A stretch of DNA of 64,000 nt from JAOPZW01 sp963835295 (GCA_963835295.1 CAWIEX010000011.1:1240001-1304000), one strand, 5' to 3'. Shown: positions 14,871-24,984, counted from the stretch's first letter. Notes: generated from the letters alone by a model not told the origin. Program-made: numbers and translations.

Positions 14871-17800
14871 GTGGCACCCGGAAGCGCCGACAGCTCCGGC
14901 GGGTTGCAGATCGAGTTGCTCGGTCCCGTCGAGGCGTGGATGGACGGCACGCCGGTGGCACTGGGCGGTCAGCGGCCGCGGGCACTGTTCGCGCTGCTGG
15001 CGCTGACGGGCAGTCGTGTCGTGACCAACGAGCAGCTGATCGATGAGCTGTGGGGCCAGGACCCTCCCACGCGTGCGCGTGACAGCCTGCAGATGCACGT
15101 CTCGCGCCTGCGCAAGGCGTTGACCGAGGCCGGGTCAGACGCCGGTCAGTTGGTCAGTCAGGCCGGCGGCTACCGGCTCGACGTGCAGCCCGGCGACCGC
15201 GATGTCGACCACTGGCAGCAGAAACTGGGACGCGCCAGGCGCGCGCGCGAGGCCGGCGAACTGGCGGCCGCTCGCGCGGAGATCGAGGAGGCGCTAGGTC
15301 TGTGGCGTGGCCTGCCGCTCGCCGGCATCGCGGCGAACGATCTGCTGGCCGCGGAGCGCGCGCGGCTCGAGGAGGAGCGGCTGAGCGCGACGATCGAAGG
15401 CATCGAGCTCGACCTTGAGATGAGTCGCCACGGCGAGATGCTCGGCCAGCTCGAAGCGCTGGTCATCGCGCATCCCTTCAAGGAGCGCCTGGTGGAGCTG
15501 CAGATGCTGGCGCTGTATCGCTCCGGGCGACAGGCCGACGCCCTGGCGGCCTTCCACGCCGCTCGCGGCCGCTTCGTCGAGGAGCTCGGCATCGAGCCCG
15601 CCCAGCAGCTGCGCGAGCTTCACGAGGACATCCTCAAGCACGCCGACGAGCTCTCGCCTCCCCACAGCGCGGCTTCGGGCCGGACGCTCGAGGCTCGACC
15701 GCCGCCCACTGCCCCGCGCACGTTCGGCGAGCGCAGGTTGCCGGTGCCACCGAACCGCACGATCGGCCGCGAGCATGAGCTCGGGGAACTGGCTGTGCGG
15801 CTGCGAGCGGAGTCTGTGCGACTTCTGACCTTCACCGGACCCGGCGGGGTTGGCAAGACGCGGCTCGCCTTGGAGGCCGCGCGCGCCGTTCAGGCGGACT
15901 TCGCTGACGGCGCGTGTTTCGTCTCGCTCGCCGCGATGCAACGACCCGAGGATGTTCCCGCCGCGATCGTCGATGAGCTCGGGATCATTATGCTGTCGGG
16001 CGAGTCGGTTACGCAGGCGGTGGAACGCTTCCTCGCCGCCAAGCACCTCTTACTGGTCGCCGACAACTTCGAGCACCTGCTGGCGGCAGCGCCGCTCATC
16101 GGCGCACTACTCAGCAGCTGTCCCGCGCTCACGGTCCTGACGACGAGTCGCGAGCCGCTCACCGTGCATGCCGAGGAGCGCTACCCCGTGTCGCCATTGG
16201 CGCTGCCGGCGCTCGGGATGACCGACGACGTGCAGGCGCTGGCGGGCGTGGACTCGGTCGTGCTGTTCTGCGAGCGCGCGCGGGCCCACGATCCGGGCTT
16301 TGACTTGGCTGACGGCAACGCGGCCGGGGTGGCGGAGATCTGTCAGCGCCTGGATGGGTTGCCGCTGGCGATCGAGCTGGCGGCCGCCCGTTGCGGACTG
16401 TTGTCTGCTGGGGAGATCGCCGAGCGCCTCGACCAGGCGCTCGGAGCGCTCGGCGCCGGCGCCCGCGATGCACCGCCGCGCCAGCAGACACTGCGCGCGA
16501 CTATCGACTGGAGCCACGACTTGCTCGGCGATGTCGAGAAGGCGTGCTTCGCCCGGTTCGCGGTGTTCGCCGGCGGCGCGACGGTGGAGGCGGCCCAAAC
16601 GATCACGGCCGCCGGTCTTGACACGCTCGACGGCCTGGTCGCCAAGAGCCTGCTCGTGCGCCGCCAGCACGCCCACGCGCCGACCCGACTGGCGATGCTC
16701 GAGACGATCCGCGCCTACGCGGCCGAGCGCTTCGCGGCCGCCGGCGGCGAGCAAGCCGTCGGCGAGCGGCACTACCGCTTCTTCCTGGCCGTAGCCCAAC
16801 GCCACGGAAGCGACCGGACCCTCATGGGCACAAACCGCAAGGAACACCTCACGCGCCTGGACGCAGAGATCGCCAACCTTCACGCGGCTCTCGGATGGGC
16901 GGTCCACCAGCCCAGTGCCCAACCAGCGCTCGCGATGTGCGCGGCACTCGGCCAGTACTGGTGGATGCGAAATCGCTACGCCGACGCTATCGACTGGATC
17001 GACCAGGCGCTGAGCATGCCGACGGCCCACGCCTACCCCGCGCTGCGCGCCAGGGTCCTGGGCAGCAAAGCCTTGGCGCTGTGGCCGCTGGGTCGCGGGG
17101 CCGAGGTATCCGCCGCCCTGGCCCAGGCTGAGGCCATCGCCCGGGCGCTTGCGGACCCACTGATCCTTTCGCAGGCCCTCGCGCTGCGCTCCGCGCTCGA
17201 CGAGGCCGACAGCGGAGGCCGCGAAGCCGCCGCGGCGATCGCTGACGAGGCGCTCGACCTCGCGACCGCCGCCCAAGATGACTGGGCGATCGCGATGGCC
17301 GCCCTCGCGAGAGCTTGGCGCGCATCCACGACCGCCGAGCTGTGCGAGCACGTCGACCTCGCCGCCGCGCTGCTCGACGAGGTCGGCAACGTCTTTCACC
17401 TCGCGCTCCTGCTCGCCGGATCCGTCTACGAGGCGCTGCGCATGCGCGGCGATCGCGAAGCAAAGGAGCTCGTCGGCCGCGCGACCCCGCTCGCGCGCGG
17501 GCTCGACGATCCCTACCTCACGGCAGTCCTGCGCGCCAACTCCGGCATGGCCGCGCTACTTACCGGCGACCCTGGAGCCGCTCAGCACGCATTCCGCGAG
17601 GAACTCCGGCTCAGCGGCGAACTCGTCATCCCTCGACTCGCCGGCACCGGGCTCAGCGGCCTCGCCGCAGTCGCCGCGGTCCGCAACGACGCCCACCGCG
17701 CAGCCCGGCTCGCCGGCGCCGCGGCCGCCCACCGCGACAACGCACCATTGGACGAAGTGGAGGCGAGGCTCGACGCCACCTTCATCGAGCCCGCACGCAC

Positions 17801-17900
17801 CTGCCATTGGATCGACGCCTGGGATGCCGCTGCGCGCGACGGCACCACGCTGAGCTTGCACGACGCGATCACCTACGCCCTACACGAGCCGCGGACGTAG
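14871..17900 (+). CDS. SARP/AfsR-like regulator (winged helix-BTAD-NTPase-TPR)
   Basis: 1009 residues from GTG 14871. Residues ~10-95 form an OmpR-like winged helix (RPRALFALLALTGSRVVTNE), and ~100-245 the BTAD domain ending RFVEELGIEPAQQLRELHED. An AAA/NB-ARC-like NTPase follows with Walker A FTGPGGVGKTRLALEA (~320) and Walker B LLLVADNFEHLL, then LPLAIELAAARCGLLS. The C-terminal ~350 residues are TPR-like helices. Such proteins activate secondary-metabolite or stress genes. No biosynthetic cluster is nearby; the divergent small exported protein is the only obvious local target. Confidence 0.9.
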   Translation: MAPGSADSSGGLQIELLGPVEAWMDGTPVALGGQRPRALFALLALTGSRVVTNEQLIDELWGQDPPTRARDSLQMHVSRLRKALTEAGSDAGQLVSQAGGYRLDVQPGDRDVDHWQQKLGRARRAREAGELAAARAEIEEALGLWRGLPLAGIAANDLLAAERARLEEERLSATIEGIELDLEMSRHGEMLGQLEALVIAHPFKERLVELQMLALYRSGRQADALAAFHAARGRFVEELGIEPAQQLRELHEDILKHADELSPPHSAASGRTLEARPPPTAPRTFGERRLPVPPNRTIGREHELGELAVRLRAESVRLLTFTGPGGVGKTRLALEAARAVQADFADGACFVSLAAMQRPEDVPAAIVDELGIIMLSGESVTQAVERFLAAKHLLLVADNFEHLLAAAPLIGALLSSCPALTVLTTSREPLTVHAEERYPVSPLALPALGMTDDVQALAGVDSVVLFCERARAHDPGFDLADGNAAGVAEICQRLDGLPLAIELAAARCGLLSAGEIAERLDQALGALGAGARDAPPRQQTLRATIDWSHDLLGDVEKACFARFAVFAGGATVEAAQTITAAGLDTLDGLVAKSLLVRRQHAHAPTRLAMLETIRAYAAERFAAAGGEQAVGERHYRFFLAVAQRHGSDRTLMGTNRKEHLTRLDAEIANLHAALGWAVHQPSAQPALAMCAALGQYWWMRNRYADAIDWIDQALSMPTAHAYPALRARVLGSKALALWPLGRGAEVSAALAQAEAIARALADPLILSQALALRSALDEADSGGREAAAAIADEALDLATAAQDDWAIAMAALARAWRASTTAELCEHVDLAAALLDEVGNVFHLALLLAGSVYEALRMRGDREAKELVGRATPLARGLDDPYLTAVLRANSGMAALLTGDPGAAQHAFREELRLSGELVIPRLAGTGLSGLAAVAAVRNDAHRAARLAGAAAAHRDNAPLDEVEARLDATFIEPARTCHWIDAWDAAARDGTTLSLHDAITYALHEPRT

Positions 17901-18172
17901 ATCCCGCGCACTGCACCGGCACCCGACGACCCCGCCTTGCATGCGCCAACGACGGCGGCCGACGACATTCCAGCGGCACCACGCGGCGGTGTTCCTCGGC
18001 AAGCCTGAGCGCCTGCGCTGCGAACGCACGTGGCTAGGGCGCGGCTGGCTCGGACCAACGACCGCTCGCGCGTGAGACAAGCGACCGCTACAGATCGTTC
18101 GGTTCCCCGCGCCGCCTGTGCTCGACCGCGCCCCAGCGTCCCGACAGGAGCGATCTTGTCGGAGACGACGAC

Positions 18173-18928
18173 GTGGCCAGGCAGCACCATCGCACGCGTT
18201 CCCCCGCCCATCGCGAGGCCACTGTCCAGCTCATGGCCGAGATCTACATCCACGCGCAGGTGGCCGTCGACCGCGGGTACCGCCGGCCACTGACCCTCGC
18301 GACGCTCGCTCAGTCCCTGGCGGTCTCGCCGCGCCAACTCGAACGCGCCTACGACGAGATCGGCCTGACGACCTTTGCCGCTCACCTGCGGGCCGTGCGG
18401 CTGCGCAACGCGGCCGAGCTGCTCGCCCACCAGCCGCTCACGGTGACCGATGTCGCACGGCTGGTGGGCTACCGCCAGCCCTCGCACTTCGTCAAGGCGT
18501 TCCAACGCCGGTTCGGGATGACGCCGGGGGCGTTCCGCGACGCCGCTCGGCGCAAAGCCGCGGTGGCCGATGCCGCCAGGTCACGTCGTCGCGGGGCTCA
18601 CCCTCCCCCGCCGGCCGGCGACGGCGGCTCCATTGCCTCGATCGCACTTGACCACCGGCCCGCGCACGAGCCCGCGGGAGGTCGGTCACCGCGCCCGCGG
18701 GCGGGCACCCACTCCGACGCGACGGCCTGCGCCTATTCGAACCCGAACTCCGTCGACGCCTTGTGGCCGGACGCGGCCGGAGGCGGACGCGAAGAGGACG
18801 GAGTCGTCGGCGCGGATTGCGCCCCGGCGCTGGCGGCACGCGCCGACGGACTCGACGACGAGGACGATGCCGGTGCCGAGCCCGTCGTCTCGCCGGCGCC
18901 CTCGAAGCCGAACTCGCTGCTGGCCTGA
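18173..18928 (+). CDS. AraC-family transcriptional regulator
   Basis: The DNA-binding domain is clear within the first ~125 residues: TLATLAQSLAVSPRQLERAY, then DVARLVGYRQPSHFVKAFQRR and FGMTPGAFRDAARR. There is no ligand-binding domain before it. The remaining ~110 residues are Pro/Arg-rich and, from ~18733 on, antisense to the neighbouring gene. That tail may be non-native extension after loss of a stop. Start GTG 18173. Confidence 0.75.
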   Translation: MARQHHRTRSPAHREATVQLMAEIYIHAQVAVDRGYRRPLTLATLAQSLAVSPRQLERAYDEIGLTTFAAHLRAVRLRNAAELLAHQPLTVTDVARLVGYRQPSHFVKAFQRRFGMTPGAFRDAARRKAAVADAARSRRRGAHPPPPAGDGGSIASIALDHRPAHEPAGGRSPRPRAGTHSDATACAYSNPNSVDALWPDAAGGGREEDGVVGADCAPALAARADGLDDEDDAGAEPVVSPAPSKPNSLLA

Positions 18929-19870
18929 TTCGAAGGCGACGCCGACGCAGCCGACGACCGCTCGTGGGCGCCAGAGGTCGCCTTGGCGGGCGGCTGTCGG
19001 ATGGTGTGGGTGATAGGCGCGGGCGAACGCGTGACCGCCGGAGAGGGTGCCCGGCGCTGGGGCGGCGCCTTGCGCGCCGTGGTCGCGGTCGTGCCGATGT
19101 GATGGCGCTCGCGGGGCAGCGGTCCGCTCAAGACCCCGATCTGGTCGCACACGACGACCGCCCGCGGCTCCTGCGACGCACAGTGCCGTGACACCGAGCT
19201 TGGCGGCCCCGAAGCCGAGGACCGAGCCGCCAGCAGCCGCCCCGGCGCCGCCCGCCGTCGCCGCTGCGCCCGCGGTACCCACCTTGGCTGCAGCCGCCCC
19301 CTCCCCCACGTCCCAGAACGGCACGAGTCGGCCGAGCGCGCGCCCGAAGAGGCCAACACGGTGCACCACCTCGGGGTCAAGCGTCGGCGGCACCGGCAGC
19401 AGCGCGCCGACACCCCGGGCGACGCGCTCGAGCTCGCGCGCGGTCTGCGCGCACGCCGGGCAGTTGGTCAGGTGGCGGCGCACGCGCTCTGACTGCTCGC
19501 CACCAGCCACGTGGGCGACGTAAGCGGCGAGGTCGTCCGCCAAGCCCTTGCAGCGCTCGCCCGCCTCGTAGTCGGCGACCAGGACGCGCAGGCGCGCGCG
19601 GGCGCGCTGGGCGACCTTGCGGAACTTCTCCGCAGACCACCCGAAGCGCGCGCAGAACTCCTGGCAGTCCATGTCCAGGGCGACCTGGCAGGCGAGCACG
19701 AGTCGCTGATCGGCGGTCAGCTCGTCAGCGAGCTCCCGCAAGCGACGGACGTCGTCCTGCCCGGCAAGGCGTTCGGCAACATCAGCCGTCGGGTCGGCGA
19801 CGGCGGCCAGGACGCCACCGTCGGGGCCGCCTTCCTGGTCGTCGGGGTGGCGCAGCGCGGCGTGTGTCAC
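18733..19870 (-). pseudogene. Truncated, frameshifted sigma-70 region 4 / zinc-finger / membrane protein
   Basis: The first ~90 residues carry a sigma region-4-like helical unit (ELTADQRLVLACQVALDMDC, then EFCARFGWSAEKFRKVAQRA). A zinc-finger HLTNCPACAQTARELE (His-x4-Cys-x2-Cys) follows, then a Gly/Ala membrane segment. Sigma region 2 is absent. A one-base change near 19158-19166 moves the reading frame; the second frame continues as AVVVCDQIGVLSGPLP, then a Ser/Pro-rich exterior tail in which the pentapeptide EFGFE occurs twice, once at the very end. It converges on the AraC gene and overlaps its 3' part. Confidence 0.7.
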
Positions 19871-20067
19871 GGCGGCGATACGCCCCAGCTCCAGTCGTAC
19901 ACGCCCGCCACCAGTTCGCCGTGGCTATCGGCCTCGACGGTCAGCAGTTCGCGGAAGTCCCGGATGCCCGTCGCCTCGACATTGAACTCATTGATCTCGT
20001 CGATCAAACGCAGCACAGTCGCGCGCTCAGCCTCGCTCAAGACATCGCTGCTCCGGTCGTCTGTCAT
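19867..20067 (-). pseudogene. N-terminal GNAT acetyltransferase fragment
   Basis: 66 codons from ATG 20067. LRLIDEINEFNVEATGIRDF and GELVAGVYDWSWG match the N-terminal third of a GNAT family; the acetyl-CoA-binding part is missing. It stops at VSPP and its TGA overlaps the GTG of the truncated sigma gene. This looks like a recombination junction joining two gene halves. Confidence 0.6.
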
Positions 20068-20204
20068 CACCGTCTCATTGTCGCCACCGGTGCGACGGCA
20101 TGTGTCCGTGCTTGGCGCCTCGATGCTCGGGGCCGCGCCTTGGTGTGGAGGACTAGCCCTTGGGGGGCTAGTGCGGCCAATGACTGCTAGGTGAGCCTGA
20201 ACGC

Positions 20205-22191
20205 ATGAACGTCTCCCGGAGGGCGCCGATGTACCGAAGCGGCCGCCACGCGTCGCGCGCGGCGCTAGTGGTCTTAGTCGCGCTGCTCGGAATGCTGCTC
20301 GCGCCGTCGATTGGGTCGGCGAACACCACCACGATCGACTCCATATCGACAAACGTCTATCGCGGCGGGCTGACATGTTCTGGCCGCTACCTCAACGTGG
20401 GGATCGACGCGAGCTTCCAGCCCCAGACGAGCGTCGTGCCCGACGCGACTGCGACCGTCGTTGGCGGCTACGGCGGGTCGGATATTCCTGGATACGAGGC
20501 TTCGGGCCAGCACCGCTGGCACTTCGAGATCAACGGAAGTCCGCTCGACGGACTGTTTGGACTTGCTCAGCAGCTCAAGGTCCATGTGGGCAGCTACGGA
20601 ACCGGCTTCGGTATCACGGAGCAGACCGTGCCATTCAGCATTCCGGTAGAGCCCGGCCTAATCAAGCCAGCCACGAAGTGCCTCCTCAAGAATGCTGGCG
20701 TGGCAATTAGCGGAGCAAGCTACATCGCGGTCCTTGCAGGCCCCGAGGCGATCGCGGGGGTCGCTGTTAAGAAGATATTCGCGGGCCTCGCGGTCGCATC
20801 AGCCCTCGGGTCCTTCGCCGCAAACGCCGACCCACCGGATCCCGACTACAAGACCATTGCGCAGCCGACCGCGGTCACCCTGCCCACTTTGACAACGGGG
20901 ACCGCTGAGCAACAGGCGGCCGCGAATGCCGTCATCGCCAAGATCGGCTCGTTACTCGGCCACTTCCGTGCCTTGCTTACCGCGGCCGAGCGCTCGTGGG
21001 GAGCCTCCGACGCCGGCGACAGCGCGTGGGTGAAAGTCCAGCAGCAAGCCGAGCAGGCCAACGCACGAGCGGCCGCCGACGATCTCGACGCGATCGCCGC
21101 CGCGATGGCGCCTCTTCAAGAGGTGCTCGGGCTGAACAGAGTCGACGGGGTGCTGACACGGATCGACCTCGGCGATTACCAGCGCCAGATCGCGGCGGGA
21201 ACCCATAGCTCGATCATCGCTGCGCTCGACGCGCTAGCGTCGCGGGCGGACATCAGACAGACCATCGTCGAGACGTTGGCGTCTCAAGACCTCAGCGGTC
21301 TGATCGGGCAACCGTACGCGACTGCTAACGCTGACTCGGTTCCGACGCTTGAGAACGCCGCCAGCGGATTACGCGCATGGGCCGCAAGCTTCGACGCTCG
21401 CATCGAGCCGCCGGTGGTTACCGGCATCTCCCCGGACAGCGGACCAGCCTCCGGCGGCGCCAAGGTGACCGTGCAGGGCGAACATCTCGGCGGCGCGACC
21501 GACGTGCTATTCGGCAGCGAGTCCGCCACCGCAGTGCATTGCGAAGCCACGGACTGCACCGTCACATCCCCGCCTGGCAGCGACATTCAGCTTGTGACCG
21601 TCATCACGCCTGGGGGTCGTTCCGCCGACAACTTCGCCGCGCGGTTCCATTACGACGGAGCAGCGATCGCCGGCATCAGCCCGGCGACAGGCCCACCCGC
21701 CGGCGGCAACCGTGCGACCGTCAACGGCGGCCCCTTCGTGGCCGGCACGCAAATCCTCTTTGGGACCCGGGAGGCAACCGACCTAGACTGCCACCCGCGT
21801 ACTACACCGTCACCGCGCCAGCTGGAACGGGCACCGTCAACGTCAAAGCCGTCGCACCCGACGGTTCGGCGACCCCGCAGTCGCCGACGTCGATGTACAC
21901 GTACGTGAGCCCGAGCGCGAACCTCCTCAAGAACGGTGGGCTTGAGCCAGGAGAAGGCATCGACGACGTCAGCAAGGAAGGATTCCGTCGTGTCAACTAC
22001 CCGGCGTCGTTGGGAGGGTGGACCATGTCCGCGGCGCCTGGCGAGACGCTTACCGGCGGCGGCATCGAGCTTGTGTCGACGCGGATCGCCCAGCCATACG
22101 AGGGCAGCCAGTTTCTGACGTTCGAGCTCTATGGCTTGGGAGGCGACAGCGGCACGGCCCGAATCTCGCAGTCCGTGCCGGTCACTGCTGG
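20205..22191 (+). pseudogene. Large secreted TIG/Ig-like surface protein, 5' segment
   Basis: The ATG at 20205 opens a signal peptide (AALVVLVALLGMLLAPSIGS). A ~330-residue region follows with no domain I recognise, containing a Gly/Ala hydrophobic patch (AVLAGPEAIAGVAVKKIFAG). Two IPT/TIG domains come next (PPVVTGISPDSGPASGGAKV and IAGISPATGPPAGGNRATVN). Near 21790 the frame shifts by one base. The new frame gives YYTVTAPAGTGTVNVKAVA and the start of a DUF642-like domain (LLKNGGLEPG). It is cut at VPVTAG by the IS256 element; the rest lies at 24985-26200. Confidence 0.8.
22183..22191. repeat. Target-site duplication, left copy
   Basis: CACTGCTGG occurs here and again at 24985-24993, directly flanking the IS256-family element. 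Removing the element and one copy rejoins the host gene in frame. Confidence 0.85.
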
Positions 22192-22243
22192 AGGATGTCC
22201 GGATCGTCGTGGAACTTCGGCGGCGATCCTTGGGCGTTGATGC

Positions 22244-22726
22244 TCAGACGGTAATGGGCTCGGGGATCTCCTTGGGGTTGGGGTTCTTGGGGGCGACGAG
22301 GATGGCGTGACGCTCGATGGCGATGACGAGCTTGGCGAGGTCGCGGTAGCCGATGATCCGTCGGAACTGCTGCTCGGCGACGAGCATGCCGGCGGCGGTC
22401 CAGCGCTTGCGCATGTCGCCGTCCTGCCAGCGCTTCACGTTGCGCTGGGTGTAGCGGACGATCTCGATCATCGACTCGCAGGGGTTCGTCGAGCACAGCG
22501 TCGTGGCGAGCTTGCCGGTGATCCCGAGCCGCATCAGCGTCAGCGTGTCGTCCATGCCTTCGCGCAGCGAGCCCGCGGCGTCGGGCCACGTGCGGTCGAG
22601 CTCTGAGGCGAGCAACTCGAGCCGCTGGCGGGCGAGCTCAGGGTCGGTCAGCGACCACGCCGCCCTGATCGGGGTGCGAACCGTCGGCCGGTCACGCTCG
22701 GGGAGCAGGTCGGTGACGTTGCGCTC
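22244..22726 (-). pseudogene. IS256-family transposase, C-terminal half
   Basis: Continues the Mutator-type transposase after the insert: RNVTDLLPERDRPTVRTPIR, WSLTDPELARQRLELLASEL, TLCSTNPCESMIEIVRYTQR, VKRWQDGDMRKRWTAAGMLV. The catalytic Glu of the DDE triad lies in the NPCESM segment, a hallmark of the family. It is separated from its N-terminal half by the IS110 copy, so the transposase is inactive as it stands. Confidence 0.88.
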
Positions 22727-22880
22727 TCTTTGAAGGAGGGGGGTGTCGTCAAGGCGTTGTTGAGTCGGGACGTCGTCCTTTCGGTCGCGGTTCGGTGGTC
22801 GCTCAGTTCTCTTTCGGCGCTTGGCTTCGCACACCGTGTCGGTCGGAGCTGTCCCGGCTGCTCAATTCCTTGTGGGCCGT
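22727..22880 (-). other. IS110 non-coding end, candidate bridge-RNA region
   Basis: The longer of the two non-coding ends of the IS110 element, downstream of the transposase stop. IS110-family elements are known to express a structured non-coding RNA from such an end that pairs with donor and target DNA. I see GC-rich complementary segments (for example GGACGTC-type arms) but cannot fold it here; the assignment rests on family knowledge and position. Confidence 0.3.
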
Positions 22881-23963
22881 TCAGTCGGCCAGAACGCAAC
22901 TGGAGTTCGCCGGGACAGGAGCTGCCGCGCCGCGCGGGCGCGAAGGGGTGAAGGGCTGCTGCAGCGCGAGGACGTGCCAGCTCGCGATGAGGACCTTGCG
23001 CGCCACGGCGGCCTTGGCCGGGTTGCCCTTCCCGCCGCAGCGCGCCTTGACATCGAGGTAGAGCTGATGCCAGGGGTTGTTCGGGCGCCACGCCTGCTGC
23101 GCGGCCTCGATAGCGGCCCAGCGCAGCATCGTCGAGCCGGACTTCGACAGCTTGCCGGTGCGCGACTTCTCGCCGGACTGGTAGACGCGTGGCGTCAGCC
23201 CGGAGTAGCCGACGAGCTTGCGCGCCGACGCGAACCGCGCGATGTCGCCGATCTCACTGGCGATCGTCAGGCCCAGCAGGTCGCCGATCCCCGGGACCGT
23301 GACCAGCAGCGCGACGCGCTCGTCAGCGCGTGCGATCGGTCGCAGCTCCTGCTCGATCGGGATCAGGCGCTCGTCGAGCACCCGCACGATCGCGACCGTC
23401 TCGCCGACCGAACGACGCCAGACCTCGGGGACGCCGCGCTCGGCCAGCAGCTCCAGAGCGTCGGGCTCGCGCAGCCGGTCGAAGGCGAGCTTGACCCCGA
23501 ACTGGCTGAGCACGCCGTGAGCGCGGTTCATCGCCGAGGTCCGCAGCCGGATCACGTGCATCCGGCGCCCCAGGCGCTCCTTGAGCTCACGGTCGGCGAA
23601 CGTCGCGACATACACCTGCGGCACCAGGTCACGCCGCGCCAGCTCGGCCAGGACCCGGGCGTCGAGCTTGTCGGTCTTGGCCGCCAGCGACCCGACCGCC
23701 TTGGCCTTGCGCGCGTCGGCGATCTGCACGGTCCAGCCGCCGGCCCGCAACCGGTCGCGGACCCATGCCGCGCCGCTCATCATCTCCATGCACGCCAGCG
23801 CCTCGCCATGCACGCCAGCGCCTCGGGCCAAGTGGCCCACCAGGCGCGCGAGGCCGTCTTCGTCTGCGGGCGTCCAGCCCTCGTCGATCACGGCGCCCGC
23901 CGGCGTGACGGCACACCATCGCGCGCGCCTCGTGGCCCAGTCGATCCCAACGAACTGCTGCAT
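22881..23963 (-). CDS. IS110-family transposase (DEDD), apparently intact
   Basis: 360 residues from ATG 23963 (GTG 23966 also possible). The N-terminal RuvC-like DEDD domain starts MQQFVGIDWATRRARWCAVT (first Asp in GIDWA) and includes ARKAKAVGSLAAKTDKLDAR (Asp-Lys-x-Asp-Ala). The C-terminal transposase_20 domain shows LLVTVPGIGDLLGLTIASEI, SARKLVGYSGLTPRVYQSG and the Ser-containing SKSGSTMLRWAAIEAAQQAW. No internal stop or shift, so this copy could be active. Confidence 0.9.
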   Translation of the reverse strand: MQQFVGIDWATRRARWCAVTPAGAVIDEGWTPADEDGLARLVGHLARGAGVHGEALACMEMMSGAAWVRDRLRAGGWTVQIADARKAKAVGSLAAKTDKLDARVLAELARRDLVPQVYVATFADRELKERLGRRMHVIRLRTSAMNRAHGVLSQFGVKLAFDRLREPDALELLAERGVPEVWRRSVGETVAIVRVLDERLIPIEQELRPIARADERVALLVTVPGIGDLLGLTIASEIGDIARFASARKLVGYSGLTPRVYQSGEKSRTGKLSKSGSTMLRWAAIEAAQQAWRPNNPWHQLYLDVKARCGGKGNPAKAAVARKVLIASWHVLALQQPFTPSRPRGAAAPVPANSSCVLAD

Positions 23964-24036
23964 CACGGCTCTCCTCTCGGACGGGAACGTCCTCGAGGCT
24001 GCTCCCGGCCGCGGACGTCACCGCTTCATGACATTC

Positions 24037-24873
24037 CTTGTGGCGATGGCAGCGATGCACCAGCGCGTGCTCGCCGAAGACGTCCTTGATCGCGCGCCTG
24101 AGCGCCTTGCCGCCGTCGATGACGAACAGGATCGCTTGCTCGCAGTCCAGGCCGCGGTCGACGAGACCGGCCAGCAGCGCGCGGGCCAGCGTGGCGTTCT
24201 CGGTGCTGCCCTCCCAGAGCCCGAGCGGGATCTTGACGCCCTCGGTGGTGATGCCGAGCGCGACGACGTGGGTGCGATCGGCGATCTCCAGGCCGTCGAG
24301 CATCATCACCGCCAGGCGCACGTCGTCCAGCCGACGTGTCATCAGCTCCGACAGCGCGGTGCGCGTGCGCTCGATGAACATGTCCGAGACCGCGGTCTTG
24401 CCCGTCGCGGCGGATGCCTGCACGACCTCCTCGCCGACGGGCTCGCCGACGTCGGCGAAGCGCCGGGTCGAGACGCCCGCGAGCATCCGGTCCATCACCG
24501 CCCGCGTCAGCGGATCGCGGTCAGCGAAGTACTCGTAGCTCTCCACGGGCAGCTCGCGCTCGGCGTCGGCCGTGCGCATTCGCGGGCGACGGACCCCCAC
24601 GCGACGGCCGCCCAAGGTCATCGACCCGTTCTCGTGGCCATGGCGCACCGCTGCGCGGTCGGGGTTGCGCTTGCCCTTGGGGCCGACGACCTCGTCGACC
24701 TCGAGCTCCATCAGCTCGTGAACGACGCCGAGCCCAACACCCACGCTGAGCGCGAGCAACCCCTCCCTCGCCGCCCCGACGAGCTCACCGAGCGCCTCCT
24801 GGATTCGCGCTGGGAGCGGACACTCCGACGCCTCCAGGTCGGTGACGACCCCGGTGACCGGTACCTTCTTCAT
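24037..24873 (-). pseudogene. IS256-family transposase, N-terminal half
   Basis: ATG at 24873 with a purine-rich site upstream. Family segments: RIQEALGELVGAAREGLLAL, RHGHENGSMTLGGRRVGVRR, MLAGVSTRRFADVGEPVGEE, and the first catalytic Asp in VMMLDGLEIADRTHVVALGI, the second in AILFVIDGGKALRRAIKDVF. It breaks after VHRCHRHKE where the IS110 copy begins. Confidence 0.9.
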
Positions 24874-24984
24874 GGCGGTTCCTCCTGTCCTCTCGGACTT
24901 GGTTAGCGCCCCGAACGCTCCTCAACGGAGCGGACAGGGCAGGAGAACCGCCGTTCAAAGTTCTACGAGATCGCGGACAACCTC

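Larger units (their letters stand above)
22727..24036 (-). mobile_element. IS110-family insertion sequence inside IS256 transposase gene
   Basis: About 1310 bp inserted between the codons for HRHKE and RNVT of the IS256 transposase. The uninterrupted gene can be reconstructed across the junction (GCGCTC joined to CTTGTGG). No long terminal inverted repeats or target duplication are seen, as is usual for IS110. Non-coding ends are ~150 bp after and ~70 bp before the transposase gene. Edges are placed to within a few bases. Confidence 0.85.
22192..24984. mobile_element. IS256-family insertion sequence carrying a nested IS110-family element
   Basis: Bounded by a 9-bp direct repeat. The ends form an imperfect inverted repeat of 28 bp (20 matches; AGGATGTCCG at the left, AGGTTGTCCG at the right when reversed). 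The transposase reads on the minus strand in two halves separated by ~1.3 kb of inserted IS110 DNA. Without that insert the element would be ~1.48 kb, normal for IS256. Confidence 0.9.

Noticed and set aside
22192..24984. A composite transposon carrying cargo
   Set aside because: Everything between the ends is accounted for by the IS256 transposase halves and the IS110 element; there is no passenger gene.
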